In this document: piece by piece, positions 1 through 7,627 of the stretch
How positions within the stretch are numbered: position 1 is the stretch's first letter
Layout: each line of letters begins with the position of its first letter
Source of the DNA: Taibaiella sp.
GTDB lineage: Bacteria; Bacteroidota; Bacteroidia; Chitinophagales; Chitinophagaceae
Direction of reading: 5' to 3'
Assembly (NCBI GenBank): GCA_013815385.1
Contig: JACDGL010000016.1
Span: 1-47,274, forward strand
DNA length: 47,274 nt
Translations under genes and position numbers: made by a program
Notes under the pieces: generated by a model
What the model was told of the DNA's origin: nothing
The model's input: the letters and a program-made list of their open reading frames with translations, nothing else
Database searches by the model: none

Positions 1-116
1 AGGACAAGAGCAATTTATACCAGGGCTATAAAGACCTTAACAACTGGTTAGTTAATAAGCAGGATGGTAACGGTCATAAGCAGAAGCAGGGCATTAGGTT
101 AAGGTATTTTTTTTAG
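1..116 (+). CDS. C-terminal end of a probable Toprim-domain primase (partial)
   Basis: An open frame enters from the left edge (first full codon at position 3) and stops with TAG at 114-116. The 37 visible residues include GYKDLNNWLV and end in GIRLRYFF. A 'GxKDLNDxL' stretch close to the C-terminus is typical of the Toprim/CHC2 primase-like proteins that sit directly before mobC and the relaxase in Bacteroidota mobilizable elements. The start and all catalytic parts lie outside the window, so the family call rests on this short tail plus the neighbouring mobilization genes. It would act in DNA replication or transfer of the element. Confidence 0.5.
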   Translation, partial: DKSNLYQGYKDLNNWLVNKQDGNGHKQKQGIRLRYFF

Positions 117-123
117 TCAGGGT

Positions 124-209
124 AGCCAGCTATGTTTTGGTAAAACCAAAACGCTGGCTCACCTCATGCTATCGCATTCGGTGAGGTGTTTTTTCATGCT
201 ATCGCATTC
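124..209. other. Candidate oriT: two hairpins plus a 16-bp direct repeat before mobC
   Basis: Directly upstream of the mobilization genes lie three structures. The first is an inverted repeat AGCCAGC (124-130) / GCTGGCT (153-159), with an inner stem GTTTTGGT (134-141) / ACCAAAAC (145-152). The second is a hairpin CACCTCA (160-166) / TGAGGTG (182-188). The third is a 16-bp direct repeat, TCATGCTATCGCATTC, at 164-179 and 194-209, one copy of which lies mostly in the loop of the second hairpin. Hairpins and direct repeats next to mobC/relaxase genes are the usual layout of an origin of transfer. The exact nick site cannot be named. The first hairpin could also serve as a terminator for the upstream gene, although no T-run follows it. 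Confidence 0.5.
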
Positions 210-230
210 AAAAATAAAGAGGGGAAGGAT

Positions 231-611
231 ATGGAGGAGCAGAAAGCAATTACAAAAAACAAAGGGGGCAGACCCCCAAAAGCGGTAAAAAGAAACAAGA
301 TAATGGCTTTTAAATGTACGCTGTTTGAGCGGAAAGTCATTGAGGCAAAGGCAAAAAACGCTGACCTTTTGGTATCTGAATATATCAGGGAAACGGTTGT
401 TGACAGACAAGTTGACAGGCGCAAAAAGAAGATACCGCCTGAGATTTTAATCCTTACGGCAACGCTCCGCCAAGTGGCTGCTTACTTCAACCAGATAGCA
501 AAAAGAAGAAACAGCGGAGAGGATTTTGACCCCCTGCAACGCGCAGAACTAATGCAGCGGTCACGTGAATTAAAACAGCTTGCAGACAAAATAGAAAGCT
601 ATTACCAATGA
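231..611 (+). CDS. mobC: MobC-like relaxosome accessory protein
   Basis: A small basic protein of 126 residues. A frame from 186 is open, but the ATG at 231 is preceded by AGGGGAAGG and gives the expected N-terminus (MEEQKAITKNKGGRPPK), so it is preferred. The 'KGGRPPK' basic start, a ribbon-helix-helix-like middle (FERKVIEAKAKNADL, SEYIRE) and the C-terminal part with LRQVAAYFNQIAKRRNSG match the MobC family. These proteins bind oriT and help the relaxase open the strands. The stop overlaps the relaxase start by 4 nt (ATGA), showing translational coupling. It is adjacent to the candidate oriT at 124-209. Confidence 0.85.
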   Translation: MEEQKAITKNKGGRPPKAVKRNKIMAFKCTLFERKVIEAKAKNADLLVSEYIRETVVDRQVDRRKKKIPPEILILTATLRQVAAYFNQIAKRRNSGEDFDPLQRAELMQRSRELKQLADKIESYYQ

Positions 612-1615
612 TCGGGAAAGTGAAAAAAGGAATGTCATCCTATTATGCGATACGCTATTGCCTCGAGGATAAAAAGGAATATTCCGAAGAGCAGAAACAG
701 GAAATGTCTATAGGCCATTTGCAGCACAAAGACCGCGCAGAAGTACTGGAATATAACTTATGTTTTGGCAGTAATGCAAGGGAGCTGGCAAATCAGTTTA
801 AGGAAGTTGAAAAGTTGAGCAGGCGGGTTGAAAAACCTGTACTGCATATTTCCCTCAGCCTTGCTCCTGAAGATAACCTTACCAAAAATCAACTGATAGA
901 ACTAAGCCAGGAATGCGCAAAGGAATTTGGCATTGCAGACAATCAATATATATCTGTTCTGCATAAAGATACCGATCATCAACATATCCATATTGCCGCT
1001 AACAGGGTTGGGTTTGACGGCAAGGTAGCCAGCGACAAAAACGATTTTAAACGTATGGCTGCCCTATGCAGAAGGTTAGAACAACAATACCAGTTAAAGG
1101 AAGTATTAAGCCCGCGTAAGTTCCTTTCTCCCAAAGAAAGGTTGCTGCCACGTCAGGACATCCGTAAGGATAAATTAAGGACAGACATTCGGCAGACATT
1201 AGAAAAAGTTAACCAATATCCTGCCTTTGAACAGCACATGAAAGCATTGGGCTACAAAGTAATTAAGGCTCGCGGTATCTGTTTTATAGATGACAAAAAG
1301 GTAAAAATAAAAGGCAGCGAGGTTGGTTTTTCGCTAGCCAAGATCGAAAAGATATTAGACCTCAAACAACAATTGGACGTGCAACAAGCTATGCGGAAGC
1401 AAAGTCAAACGGGCAATTACAGCCGTTCAGGTCAACAAATGCTAATGCAAAATTCAGGATATGAACCAGCCGGAAAGTCTACTGAAACCCAACTTTCAAA
1501 TATCATTGATCAATTATTAAAGCCGGAATATGGTGCCAATTATGTAAGTCCTGATTTAAACGAAGGGTACAAACGTAAAAAGAAGAAAAAACAGCATTTG
1601 AGTAATAATTTTTAA
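608..1615 (+). CDS. Relaxase/mobilization nuclease (MobP-type, Relaxase family)
   Basis: A 335-residue relaxase that would nick oriT and remain covalently bound to the 5' end during transfer. The N-terminal tyrosine region is visible (SSYYAIRYCL, residues 10-19), as is the three-histidine metal motif HKDTDHQHIHIAANRV (His119, His126, His128). This is the HxDxxHxH pattern of the PF03432 relaxases. The C-terminal third is basic and ends in a lysine cluster, as expected for a DNA-binding tail. Which of Tyr12, Tyr13 or Tyr17 is catalytic cannot be settled by eye. It is coupled to mobC by a 4-nt overlap and followed after 11 nt by a membrane protein gene, so the three genes probably form one mob operon. 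There is no coupling protein or type IV secretion gene nearby, which implies mobilization in trans. Confidence 0.9.
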   Translation: MIGKVKKGMSSYYAIRYCLEDKKEYSEEQKQEMSIGHLQHKDRAEVLEYNLCFGSNARELANQFKEVEKLSRRVEKPVLHISLSLAPEDNLTKNQLIELSQECAKEFGIADNQYISVLHKDTDHQHIHIAANRVGFDGKVASDKNDFKRMAALCRRLEQQYQLKEVLSPRKFLSPKERLLPRQDIRKDKLRTDIRQTLEKVNQYPAFEQHMKALGYKVIKARGICFIDDKKVKIKGSEVGFSLAKIEKILDLKQQLDVQQAMRKQSQTGNYSRSGQQMLMQNSGYEPAGKSTETQLSNIIDQLLKPEYGANYVSPDLNEGYKRKKKKKQHLSNNF

Positions 1616-1626
1616 AATGAAGCAAT

Positions 1627-2244
1627 ATGGAAACGAACAAAAAAAATGAAGTAATCGAAAATGAAACAATGACATTGGTACTGGAAGAATTTAACCAGGA
1701 GCTAAAATCCGCTAATCAGGTAAACAGCGATCTTGTCAGGGAGGTCAATACTTTAAATAGTAAGGTCGATGCTATTAAAAGTGCTTTAGATACCCAAAAG
1801 CCGATAACAGTTAGTACAGATGTTACACCTATTGAAAATACTTTACAGGAAAAGTTTGCGGAGATACTTGCGAAAATCCCGCAGGTCATACCTGTACAGC
1901 ACCACCACCATTTCGATAAAAAAGATTCAAAGAAATTTATCATCGGAGGTATTATCCTCTTACTTGTTATAGCCATATCGTCCGGGTTATCATTAAGCCT
2001 ATGGTCGGAAAATAGCCTACTGCATGAAAATGCTTTAAAATTCCGAATGATAAGAGTGGTAAGACCTGCAAATGCCCATTGGGCTGATAGCGTTTATTTT
2101 AAAGACCCCGAAGCAGCCGAGCAAATAACAAGGAAGAAAGAAGCCGACCGACAGACGCTTGAGCAGGCAGAAACTAATGCCAGGCAAGTACAGTTGGATG
2201 CAGAAAGGGCAAAAGTAAGGGTAGAAAAACTAAGAAAAAGGTAA
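1627..2244 (+). CDS. Coiled-coil single-pass membrane protein of the mobilization operon
   Basis: A 205-residue protein of unknown biochemical role. Residues 15-60 and 155-205 are charged, heptad-like and probably coiled coil. One strong membrane segment lies at about 104-126 (FIIGGIILLLVIAISSG). It is preceded by a histidine run (QHHHHF) and a lysine-rich stretch, suggesting the N-terminal half stays in the cytoplasm. The gene lies 11 nt after the relaxase stop. Proteins of this layout commonly follow relaxase genes in Bacteroidota mobilizable elements. It may dock the relaxosome at the membrane or at the coupling protein of a helper element, but that is inference from position and topology. 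Confidence 0.7.
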   Translation: METNKKNEVIENETMTLVLEEFNQELKSANQVNSDLVREVNTLNSKVDAIKSALDTQKPITVSTDVTPIENTLQEKFAEILAKIPQVIPVQHHHHFDKKDSKKFIIGGIILLLVIAISSGLSLSLWSENSLLHENALKFRMIRVVRPANAHWADSVYFKDPEAAEQITRKKEADRQTLEQAETNARQVQLDAERAKVRVEKLRKR

Positions 2245-2356
2245 TGCCTTATTGATCTCATCAGAGGATATTAAAATTCAACTGAAATAAATTCATCTCA
2301 TAGATAAAAATCTTGAATTACTTTTACAGCAAATTCTTGAAGCGTTTTTGCTTTAA

Positions 2357-2496
2357 GTCTCGTCCTGAAAACTGGTAATTTTTAAGACTACGAGACAATA
2401 AGTAGGAACGTTCACGCCAAAGGCGTGGGCGCTCACTTATTCGTAGTCAGGCATACCAGTGCCTCAGGACGGTAAGTAGAGACCTGCGCTTTTTTT
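2357..2496 (+). ncRNA. Candidate structured RNA: 111-nt nested palindrome with T-run
   Basis: A nested series of complementary segments spans 2361-2471. The pairs are CGTCCTGA (2361-2368)/TCAGGACG (2464-2471), ACTGGTA (2371-2377)/TACCAGT (2454-2460), GACTACG (2386-2392)/CGTAGTC (2442-2448), ATAAGT (2398-2403)/ACTTAT (2435-2440) and CACGCC (2413-2418)/GGCGTG (2422-2427) with an AAA loop. An alternative outer pair is GTCTC (2357-2361)/GAGAC (2479-2483), and seven T follow at 2490-2496. This long interrupted hairpin ending in a T-run fits a transcribed structured RNA. It might instead work as DNA, as a recombination or replication hairpin. No known RNA family was recognised. It sits between the mob operon and a small ORF. 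Confidence 0.5.
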
Positions 2497-2534
2497 GTGC
2501 ATGGTTTCTTTAATAACAATTAAAGAGAATTTAC

Positions 2535-2738
2535 ATGCCTGAAGAAAATTATTATCCCGGCTTTAATATTCCAGCGAGCCAATTAAGTAAATTCATTAAT
2601 GCAACGGATTTGTTTACTATGATGCTGAAAGATAAAAGGGTTATTCATCACACCCCTGAGAATGCAGAGAATTTTCGCAAATGGTTATTATTGAATAGCG
2701 TAGAGGATATTAAAACCCAAAAGAATAGCCAACCATAA
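2535..2738 (+). CDS. Small hypothetical protein
   Basis: A 67-residue ORF with ATG at 2535 and no recognised family. It contains a hydrophilic, helix-prone sequence (LSKFINATDLFTMMLKDKRV, then FRKWLLLNSVEDIK) and no signal peptide, membrane segment or cysteine. It starts 38 nt after the T-run of the structured RNA candidate, so it may be expressed from its own promoter or by read-through. Codon use is AT-rich like the mob genes, which supports its belonging to the mobile element. Coding is likely from the amino-acid composition but not proven. Confidence 0.5.
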   Translation: MPEENYYPGFNIPASQLSKFINATDLFTMMLKDKRVIHHTPENAENFRKWLLLNSVEDIKTQKNSQP

Positions 2739-3016
2739 AAAATAAATATTGCAACCCCTTCCTGCGGAACAGGTTGCGTGAGAAAAAATAGCCAGATGCA
2801 GGAAAATGAATAATTAATTATTCAATAGTTTGGCAATCATTTTCCTGCAACAGGCTATAAGGGTAAAAAGCCGAATAGAATTAATAATATGATTACGCAG
2901 AAGCTGCCAATTTCGTTCACAAGCTAAAACAGTATGTTCACAAGGTAATTTGCCATGTTCGTAAACTTCTTGCCCGTTTTATGGAAGATTAAATTCATAT
3001 TTAGAAAAATCTATGT
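2739..3016. other. Intergenic region with 13-bp inverted repeat, palindrome and 21-bp repeats
   Basis: No full gene is seen here. A perfect 13-bp inverted repeat TGCAGGAAAATGA (2797-2809)/TCATTTTCCTGCA (2837-2849) is flanked by an outer ATAGCC (2788-2793)/GGCTAT (2853-2858) and encloses a 16-bp perfect palindrome at 2808-2823. A smaller hairpin, GCAACC (2751-2756)/GGTTGC (2772-2777), precedes it. Further on, GTTC-initiated units recur at 2915, 2936 and 2957, exactly 21 bp apart. They lie inside an open frame (2888-2992) that has no ATG and reads as three heptads, FVHKLKQ, YVHKVIC and HVRKLLA. This may be the relic of a small gene. Confidence 0.5.
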
Positions 3017-4651
3017 ATGAAAAAATATTTCCTAAAACCTATCGCATTTAAATTAGCTCTTTCGTTTGTATTAATACTTGTCGCCATTGTTATCCATAGC
3101 TGCCGGAAAGACAGCAAAAGCGATGCACAATCTTCCCCAGCAGTTACCGCTGCTAAATCCTGGTATGAAAGTGCCTATCCGGTTAATAACAGCGTCAATA
3201 GTAAATTAATAACCCAAAGTACAGGTGGGAACCATGATTTAAGCCAGAGGATCAAACCTGACTGGCAGCATACTATTAGTTATATTAGAAACAATAAAAA
3301 TGTAATTGAAATGCCTGTTGATCCTGGTGCGAAATTCGCTTCAACTTTTAAAATAGGTAATAAGTCGTTAAACAAAGCCTATAGCCGCAGCTATTACCTG
3401 TTAATGAATGATGGTAAAAAATATGAAGCCTATATCCTGACCATAGTTGCAGATTCTGCTTATGTAAAAAATGATTTGAGCAAATTAACACATAATACTT
3501 ACCGGAAACATGATGCCGATTTTAGTGGTGTAGCACTTTATTTTACACCAAAAGGAAATTACTTAGGTGGGTATGCCTATAAAGATGGACAGCTTATTGC
3601 GCCTGCAACCACTACCCAACAAACGGGGAGCCAACACATACAAAGCGTTAATAACAATAAATTAAGGCCGGAGGCTATTGTACAGGTGTGTACCGACTGG
3701 TATATAGCTTATTTTACTGATGGTGTATTCCAAGATGCAGATTATTTAGGCACAACGTGTAAGAACGTTGACGATGGTAATCCCAGCAACACTGGCGGTA
3801 ATTCATCTCCACCACCGCCACCTCCTTGTCCACCTGGAAGCCATACTGGCCCCCCAGTTATCCATCCTTGCACCGTGCCAGTAGAGAGTGCAATTAATGA
3901 TGGACATTTAACCGTTAATAACCTGCCAGCGCCTCCTCCTGATGGTGGTGTACCTCCTCCACCAGCTCAAACCCCCTGTATTGTAGATGCACCGCCACAG
4001 CCATGTGCAACTATGGATCCGTGTTCACAAGGAAAGCTTTTGTCAAATAACACGGATTTTAGAAACAAAATGACATCTTTGAACGATAGTATTTCTAAAC
4101 CTCACGAAAGTGCCTACAAACTTAATGCTGATGGTTCATCTGTGGCTCTAAATGGTGGGGTAAGTGGTACAAGTTTTAACTTTACAGCTTCCTTTTTTGC
4201 TAATTCCACAGGGTTTATTCATAATCATGAAAACAACCCTAATAACCTTTCAATATTTTCAGCAGACGATTTTAGAACGCTATTTTTAGCAGTTTCAGCC
4301 ACAGCCGCAAATCATCAAGCTAATTATACATTTGGATTGGTTACTGCAAAAGGCACAACGTACCTACTATCGATTAATGATTTGGGAAAATTTAAATCAT
4401 TCGCCAGCAACCTATTTAGTCCCGGTAATCCAAATCAATTAAATACATTTAATAATCTTTATAACCTTTATGTCAATTCAAGCAATACACCCGATCAAAA
4501 TGAACAAGGGTTCACAACCCTAATGACATTTCTCACAAATGGCGGAAGTGACCCTGGCTTAACCCTCATGAAAGGCAACACATCTTCATTTAGCGGATGG
4601 GTAAAAGTTGTAAATACAAATGGAACAATTCAATATGTAAATTGTAATTAA
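3017..4651 (+). CDS. Lipoprotein with proline-rich linkers and a C-terminal JAMM/MPN-like motif
   Basis: A 544-residue lipoprotein. The N-terminus has a hydrophobic segment and lipobox-like Cys29 (VIHSC) followed by charged residues, so it is probably anchored in an envelope membrane. Residues about 50-245 form an unrecognised domain. Residues 260-330 are rich in Pro and Cys (SSPPPPPPCPPG). The C-terminal part contains Glu364, then GFIHNHENNPNNLSIFSADD, that is His402-x-His404 followed by Ser415-x-x-Asp418. This is the order of the JAMM metalloprotease signature (E, HxH, SxxD), with 10 rather than 7 residues between the second His and Ser. Metalloprotease activity is therefore an inference. 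It is followed after 6 nt by a small secreted protein gene. Confidence 0.6.
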   Translation: MKKYFLKPIAFKLALSFVLILVAIVIHSCRKDSKSDAQSSPAVTAAKSWYESAYPVNNSVNSKLITQSTGGNHDLSQRIKPDWQHTISYIRNNKNVIEMPVDPGAKFASTFKIGNKSLNKAYSRSYYLLMNDGKKYEAYILTIVADSAYVKNDLSKLTHNTYRKHDADFSGVALYFTPKGNYLGGYAYKDGQLIAPATTTQQTGSQHIQSVNNNKLRPEAIVQVCTDWYIAYFTDGVFQDADYLGTTCKNVDDGNPSNTGGNSSPPPPPPCPPGSHTGPPVIHPCTVPVESAINDGHLTVNNLPAPPPDGGVPPPPAQTPCIVDAPPQPCATMDPCSQGKLLSNNTDFRNKMTSLNDSISKPHESAYKLNADGSSVALNGGVSGTSFNFTASFFANSTGFIHNHENNPNNLSIFSADDFRTLFLAVSATAANHQANYTFGLVTAKGTTYLLSINDLGKFKSFASNLFSPGNPNQLNTFNNLYNLYVNSSNTPDQNEQGFTTLMTFLTNGGSDPGLTLMKGNTSSFSGWVKVVNTNGTIQYVNCN

Positions 4652-4657
4652 AAAATA

Positions 4658-5191
4658 ATGAAAAAAATAATAGTAACTTATTTAACAGCGATTTCAGGCA
4701 TACTTGCAATGAGTTATAGCAGTTTTGCTCAAGTGAAATCAGTAGACATTAAAAATATAAAATCTACAGCACATGCGGTTGACGGTGCGCGTATAGTTGA
4801 CAGTAACTCTGCTAAATTTATTGGAACATGGGTCTATGATAATGGAGAAGAGGAGGTCACCATTATCCTAGATAAAACATTATCAACGTTAGGCTCAGGT
4901 CCGAAACATATTGAAATGGAATTAATTAATGGGGGCTATAAATATATAAAACAAGGAAAAATCATTGCAAATACGTTACAGACAAAACCAATGTACGGAA
5001 CTTCTAAAGGAAAAGATGACGAGTTAACTCTTTCAATTACAAATGAAAAAACCAATAAAGCAACATTGATCGTTGTCAAATTAATAGATAAAAACAGTAT
5101 TAAAATAAATTTAAGCGAGCAACGAGGTGAAGGAATAAATCCCGATAGAAATTTAAATCTGCCATTAAATATAACACTGGTGAGAAAGTAA
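4658..5191 (+). CDS. Small secreted protein, DUF6705-like
   Basis: A 177-residue protein with a clear signal peptide (residues 1-25, ending SSFAQ). The mature part begins with a region containing FIGTWVYDNGEEEVTIIL and continues as alternating beta-strand-like segments (KHIEMELINGGYKYIK, LTLSITNEKTNKATLIVVKL). The 'GTWxYxxGxExxxIxLxK' opening recalls the DUF6705 family of small Bacteroidota secreted proteins, whose function is unknown. This is from memory and not certain. It starts 6 nt after the JAMM-like lipoprotein gene and is probably co-transcribed with it, so the two may work together at the cell envelope. Confidence 0.6.
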   Translation: MKKIIVTYLTAISGILAMSYSSFAQVKSVDIKNIKSTAHAVDGARIVDSNSAKFIGTWVYDNGEEEVTIILDKTLSTLGSGPKHIEMELINGGYKYIKQGKIIANTLQTKPMYGTSKGKDDELTLSITNEKTNKATLIVVKLIDKNSIKINLSEQRGEGINPDRNLNLPLNITLVRK

Positions 5192-5250
5192 GAAAACGCT
5201 TAGGATGTTTTGAAAGTAGGTTTATGAATGAATAGCACAAAGTTTGGGTT

Positions 5251-5433
5251 ATGAAAACATTGATGACCACGTATTTAGCGATATGGCATGGGGGTGGTCT
5301 ACAGGGTACGGAATCCTATAAAAGTTTAAGCGAGGACGACCAGATGAGGATACAGAATAGAGAATCTGCCGAACAGACAAATAAATCTTTCAGTACAGAA
5401 TCTCCGGATGGGAAAGGACTACTATGCAAATAA
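5251..5433 (+). CDS. Short hypothetical ORF (doubtful)
   Basis: A 60-residue frame with ATG at 5251. It has no recognised family, signal peptide or membrane segment. The middle (SYKSLSEDDQMRIQNRESAEQ) looks like real hydrophilic protein, and the last codons overlap the extended frame of the next lipoprotein. It could be a small cargo gene or a fragment of a degraded one. There is no independent evidence of translation. Confidence 0.3.
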   Translation: MKTLMTTYLAIWHGGGLQGTESYKSLSEDDQMRIQNRESAEQTNKSFSTESPDGKGLLCK

Positions 5434-5441
5434 TTAAGATA

Positions 5442-5852
5442 ATGGATATTCGTATTTTCAGAATGTTATTTTTATTTACCTGTTGTGCCTGTTTTATAAA
5501 ATGCTCAGTAAACAAGCATGTTATAGGAGTAAAAGATGTTTCTATTGTAAAAGAACTCAAGGACAAAAAAAGATTAGTACATGAGCCGGAAAAGAGTGCT
5601 GTATCTTTTCATTTTACTGATGGAAAAAACATTCAAATAATGAACCAGGGTTCTATCGTATCAATTAATCATATTGAATTTTTGTCCAAAACAGATGAAG
5701 ACTTTGGTATAGAGTTACTTCCTGGAAAGTATAATATTCAATGTAAGTTCATTGGTTATAATACCAGTAAATTGAGGCTTATGATTGAAAAGGAATATGA
5801 TTATAAAATAAATATAAAATTCAATCAGAATATGACTATTAAACTACAGTAA
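5442..5852 (+). CDS. Small lipoprotein with PEGA/carboxypeptidase-regulatory-like domain
   Basis: About 136 residues from the ATG at 5442; an in-frame ATG at 5424 would add six residues. The N-terminus is hydrophobic and cysteine-rich, ending in a lipobox-like FIKCSVN, so lipidation is likely. The C-terminal half contains IELLPGKYNIQCKFIGYNTS and further strand-like segments. This is the 'LxPGxYxIxxxxxGY' pattern of small beta-sandwich PEGA or carboxypeptidase-regulatory-like domains in envelope proteins. Function is unknown. It is AT-rich, like the other cargo genes, and ends the plus-strand run before convergent minus-strand genes. Confidence 0.6.
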   Translation: MDIRIFRMLFLFTCCACFIKCSVNKHVIGVKDVSIVKELKDKKRLVHEPEKSAVSFHFTDGKNIQIMNQGSIVSINHIEFLSKTDEDFGIELLPGKYNIQCKFIGYNTSKLRLMIEKEYDYKINIKFNQNMTIKLQ

Positions 5853-5880
5853 AATAAAACACTATGTGAATTTAAGACTA

Positions 5881-5973
5881 ATGGCCGCGTCAACTATAAA
5901 TAGCCGTAAGTTAAAAGTAGATTATAAGCCGCTGCCAAGTCAATCAGGTTCTTCTGTAATTAATCGCACGTAA
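5881..5973 (+). CDS. Possible 30-residue ORF or gene fragment
   Basis: A short frame from ATG at 5881 to TAA at 5971-5973 reads MAASTINSRKLKVDYKPLPS and continues with QSGSSVINRT. The composition looks protein-like rather than random, but nothing marks a promoter or ribosome site and no family was recognised. It may be the leftover start of a gene truncated at a mobile-element junction. Confidence 0.25.
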   Translation: MAASTINSRKLKVDYKPLPSQSGSSVINRT

Positions 5974-6031
5974 GATTGAATTGAAGATGATCGAGTTCCC
6001 TTTTTTACAGATGATTTATCTATGATTTATT

Positions 6032-7612
6032 TTATTGCTTAACCAACTTACCAATCGCGATTGCCAAACCAGCCTGCATAATCTTATAAAAATACATTCC
6101 TGAGGGTAACGAGGTTATCCTGATGCTTTGCATATATGTATTATTACTAAAAGCCTGTTGCATACATATACGCCCTGCCATATCAGTAATTATTACTTGT
6201 GCATTCTGTAGCTCCGTAGTGCGAATGTTCACTATGTCATGAGCAGGATTAGGGTACACATTTACATAGACATTAGGTAATTGCCAATTCGTCGTAGAGA
6301 CTGGCTGGCATTGTGGGTCTGTCGGGCTATTGCATCCATTGCTGTCTACTTTTATTATCCAGCTCCTGTCTACTGGTGAAATGCGGTTGGGGGTCAGGTT
6401 ATTTGCGTCGCCTACCAGCACATAGCCTTTATCAGCAGTTTGCTTCATATCATACACACGATACTGGAAGCTATCAATTGGTATCTGGTAGTGCCTTCGC
6501 CATTTTCTGATACCGTTAGGCGAGTATTTTATTAATGTTGCATAATTTTCTAAACCGGGAACTGCTGTTAGTGCTGTGTCAAATCCTCCTATCATTGTAC
6601 CGGCCATTACTATATCTCCATCCGGCAATTCTTTTAATACTTTCTGTTCAAAATCAATGTTAGAATATAAATAACTGATGCTGTCATTCCACAAAACATT
6701 CCTGTTCTTATCCAGCTTTTCTATCCAGCCTTTCCAGTATAGTTCTGAAAAACCGCTTGATACATCCTGGTATCCAATAGTACCACAATATACATAGCCA
6801 CTATCCTTTGTCCTTATTACATCCTGTATGGTGAACATTTCACGCGTACTGTCACTGCGCCATACCCACACTATATTGCCCGCTGTATCCGTTTTTATAA
6901 GTTCTCCTCTATATAAATAAGAAGATTGAATATTATATACAGCATCTGTCCAGCATCCGGCCAGAATATAGTTGCCATCATTATCTATTAGTATGTGGTA
7001 AGGATCATCACTAGGGCCGTAGGGATTAATTGACTTGACCCACATTAAATTAAAATTGGAATCAAGCTTTGTAAGGACAAAACTGTTTCGTAATGCAGGT
7101 GGATTGCAACCATTATCCAATAACATAATCCATTCACCAGTCCCTGTTGCCTTTAAATCATAGGTCTGGTACCACTTTACTGAATTACAAAAAGGTTGGT
7201 CATACTCCTTGTACCAAAGTGCATGCCCTGCTGTATCAAATTTTATAATTAAGGCGCGGTTGTTAATATCCTTATCAATATCATAGGCCGCTAATAACAG
7301 ATTGCCATCTTTTGTTACTTGCAGATTGTTGCCCCAGGTATAAATATTCTTGTACGGCATTAAAAATACAGTATCCTTTATTTTATTTCCAACGTTGTCA
7401 AAGACAACAAACTTTACACCATAATAAGCAGTATCTAATTTGATACTGTCTACTCCTATTCCGGTACAATAATATTTACCATTAAGCTGCACTACTGAAG
7501 TAAATAATGAGGTAAAGGAATGTACGGTGTTGCGCTCATTAAAATAATACTGGCCTTTGGATGGTAGCATCCAAAGGCACAGTATCAGTAGTAATATTAA
7601 ACGTTGCCTCAC
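6032..7612 (-). CDS. T9SS type A sorting domain protein with beta-propeller-like repeats
   Basis: A 526-residue secreted protein. The start is GTG at 7612, followed by a signal peptide (LILLLILCLWMLPSKG). The body contains repeated units such as 'DGNLLLAAYDID', 'DNDGNYILAGCWTD', 'TKDSGYVYCGTIGY', 'PDGDIVMAGTMIGG' and 'TADKGYVLVGDANN'. This repeat style is seen in delta-60-type beta-propeller proteins. The last 80 residues hold the type A sorting domain (NVYVNVYPNPAHDIVNI then SLPSGMYFYKIMQAG), so export by T9SS and surface attachment or release are expected. It lies 15 nt downstream of the beta-helix T9SS gene and is probably co-transcribed. The ligand or activity is unknown. Confidence 0.8.
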   Translation of the reverse strand: MRQRLILLLILCLWMLPSKGQYYFNERNTVHSFTSLFTSVVQLNGKYYCTGIGVDSIKLDTAYYGVKFVVFDNVGNKIKDTVFLMPYKNIYTWGNNLQVTKDGNLLLAAYDIDKDINNRALIIKFDTAGHALWYKEYDQPFCNSVKWYQTYDLKATGTGEWIMLLDNGCNPPALRNSFVLTKLDSNFNLMWVKSINPYGPSDDPYHILIDNDGNYILAGCWTDAVYNIQSSYLYRGELIKTDTAGNIVWVWRSDSTREMFTIQDVIRTKDSGYVYCGTIGYQDVSSGFSELYWKGWIEKLDKNRNVLWNDSISYLYSNIDFEQKVLKELPDGDIVMAGTMIGGFDTALTAVPGLENYATLIKYSPNGIRKWRRHYQIPIDSFQYRVYDMKQTADKGYVLVGDANNLTPNRISPVDRSWIIKVDSNGCNSPTDPQCQPVSTTNWQLPNVYVNVYPNPAHDIVNIRTTELQNAQVIITDMAGRICMQQAFSNNTYMQSIRITSLPSGMYFYKIMQAGLAIAIGKLVKQ

Positions 7613-7627
7613 TGCTGTAAAGTTAAG

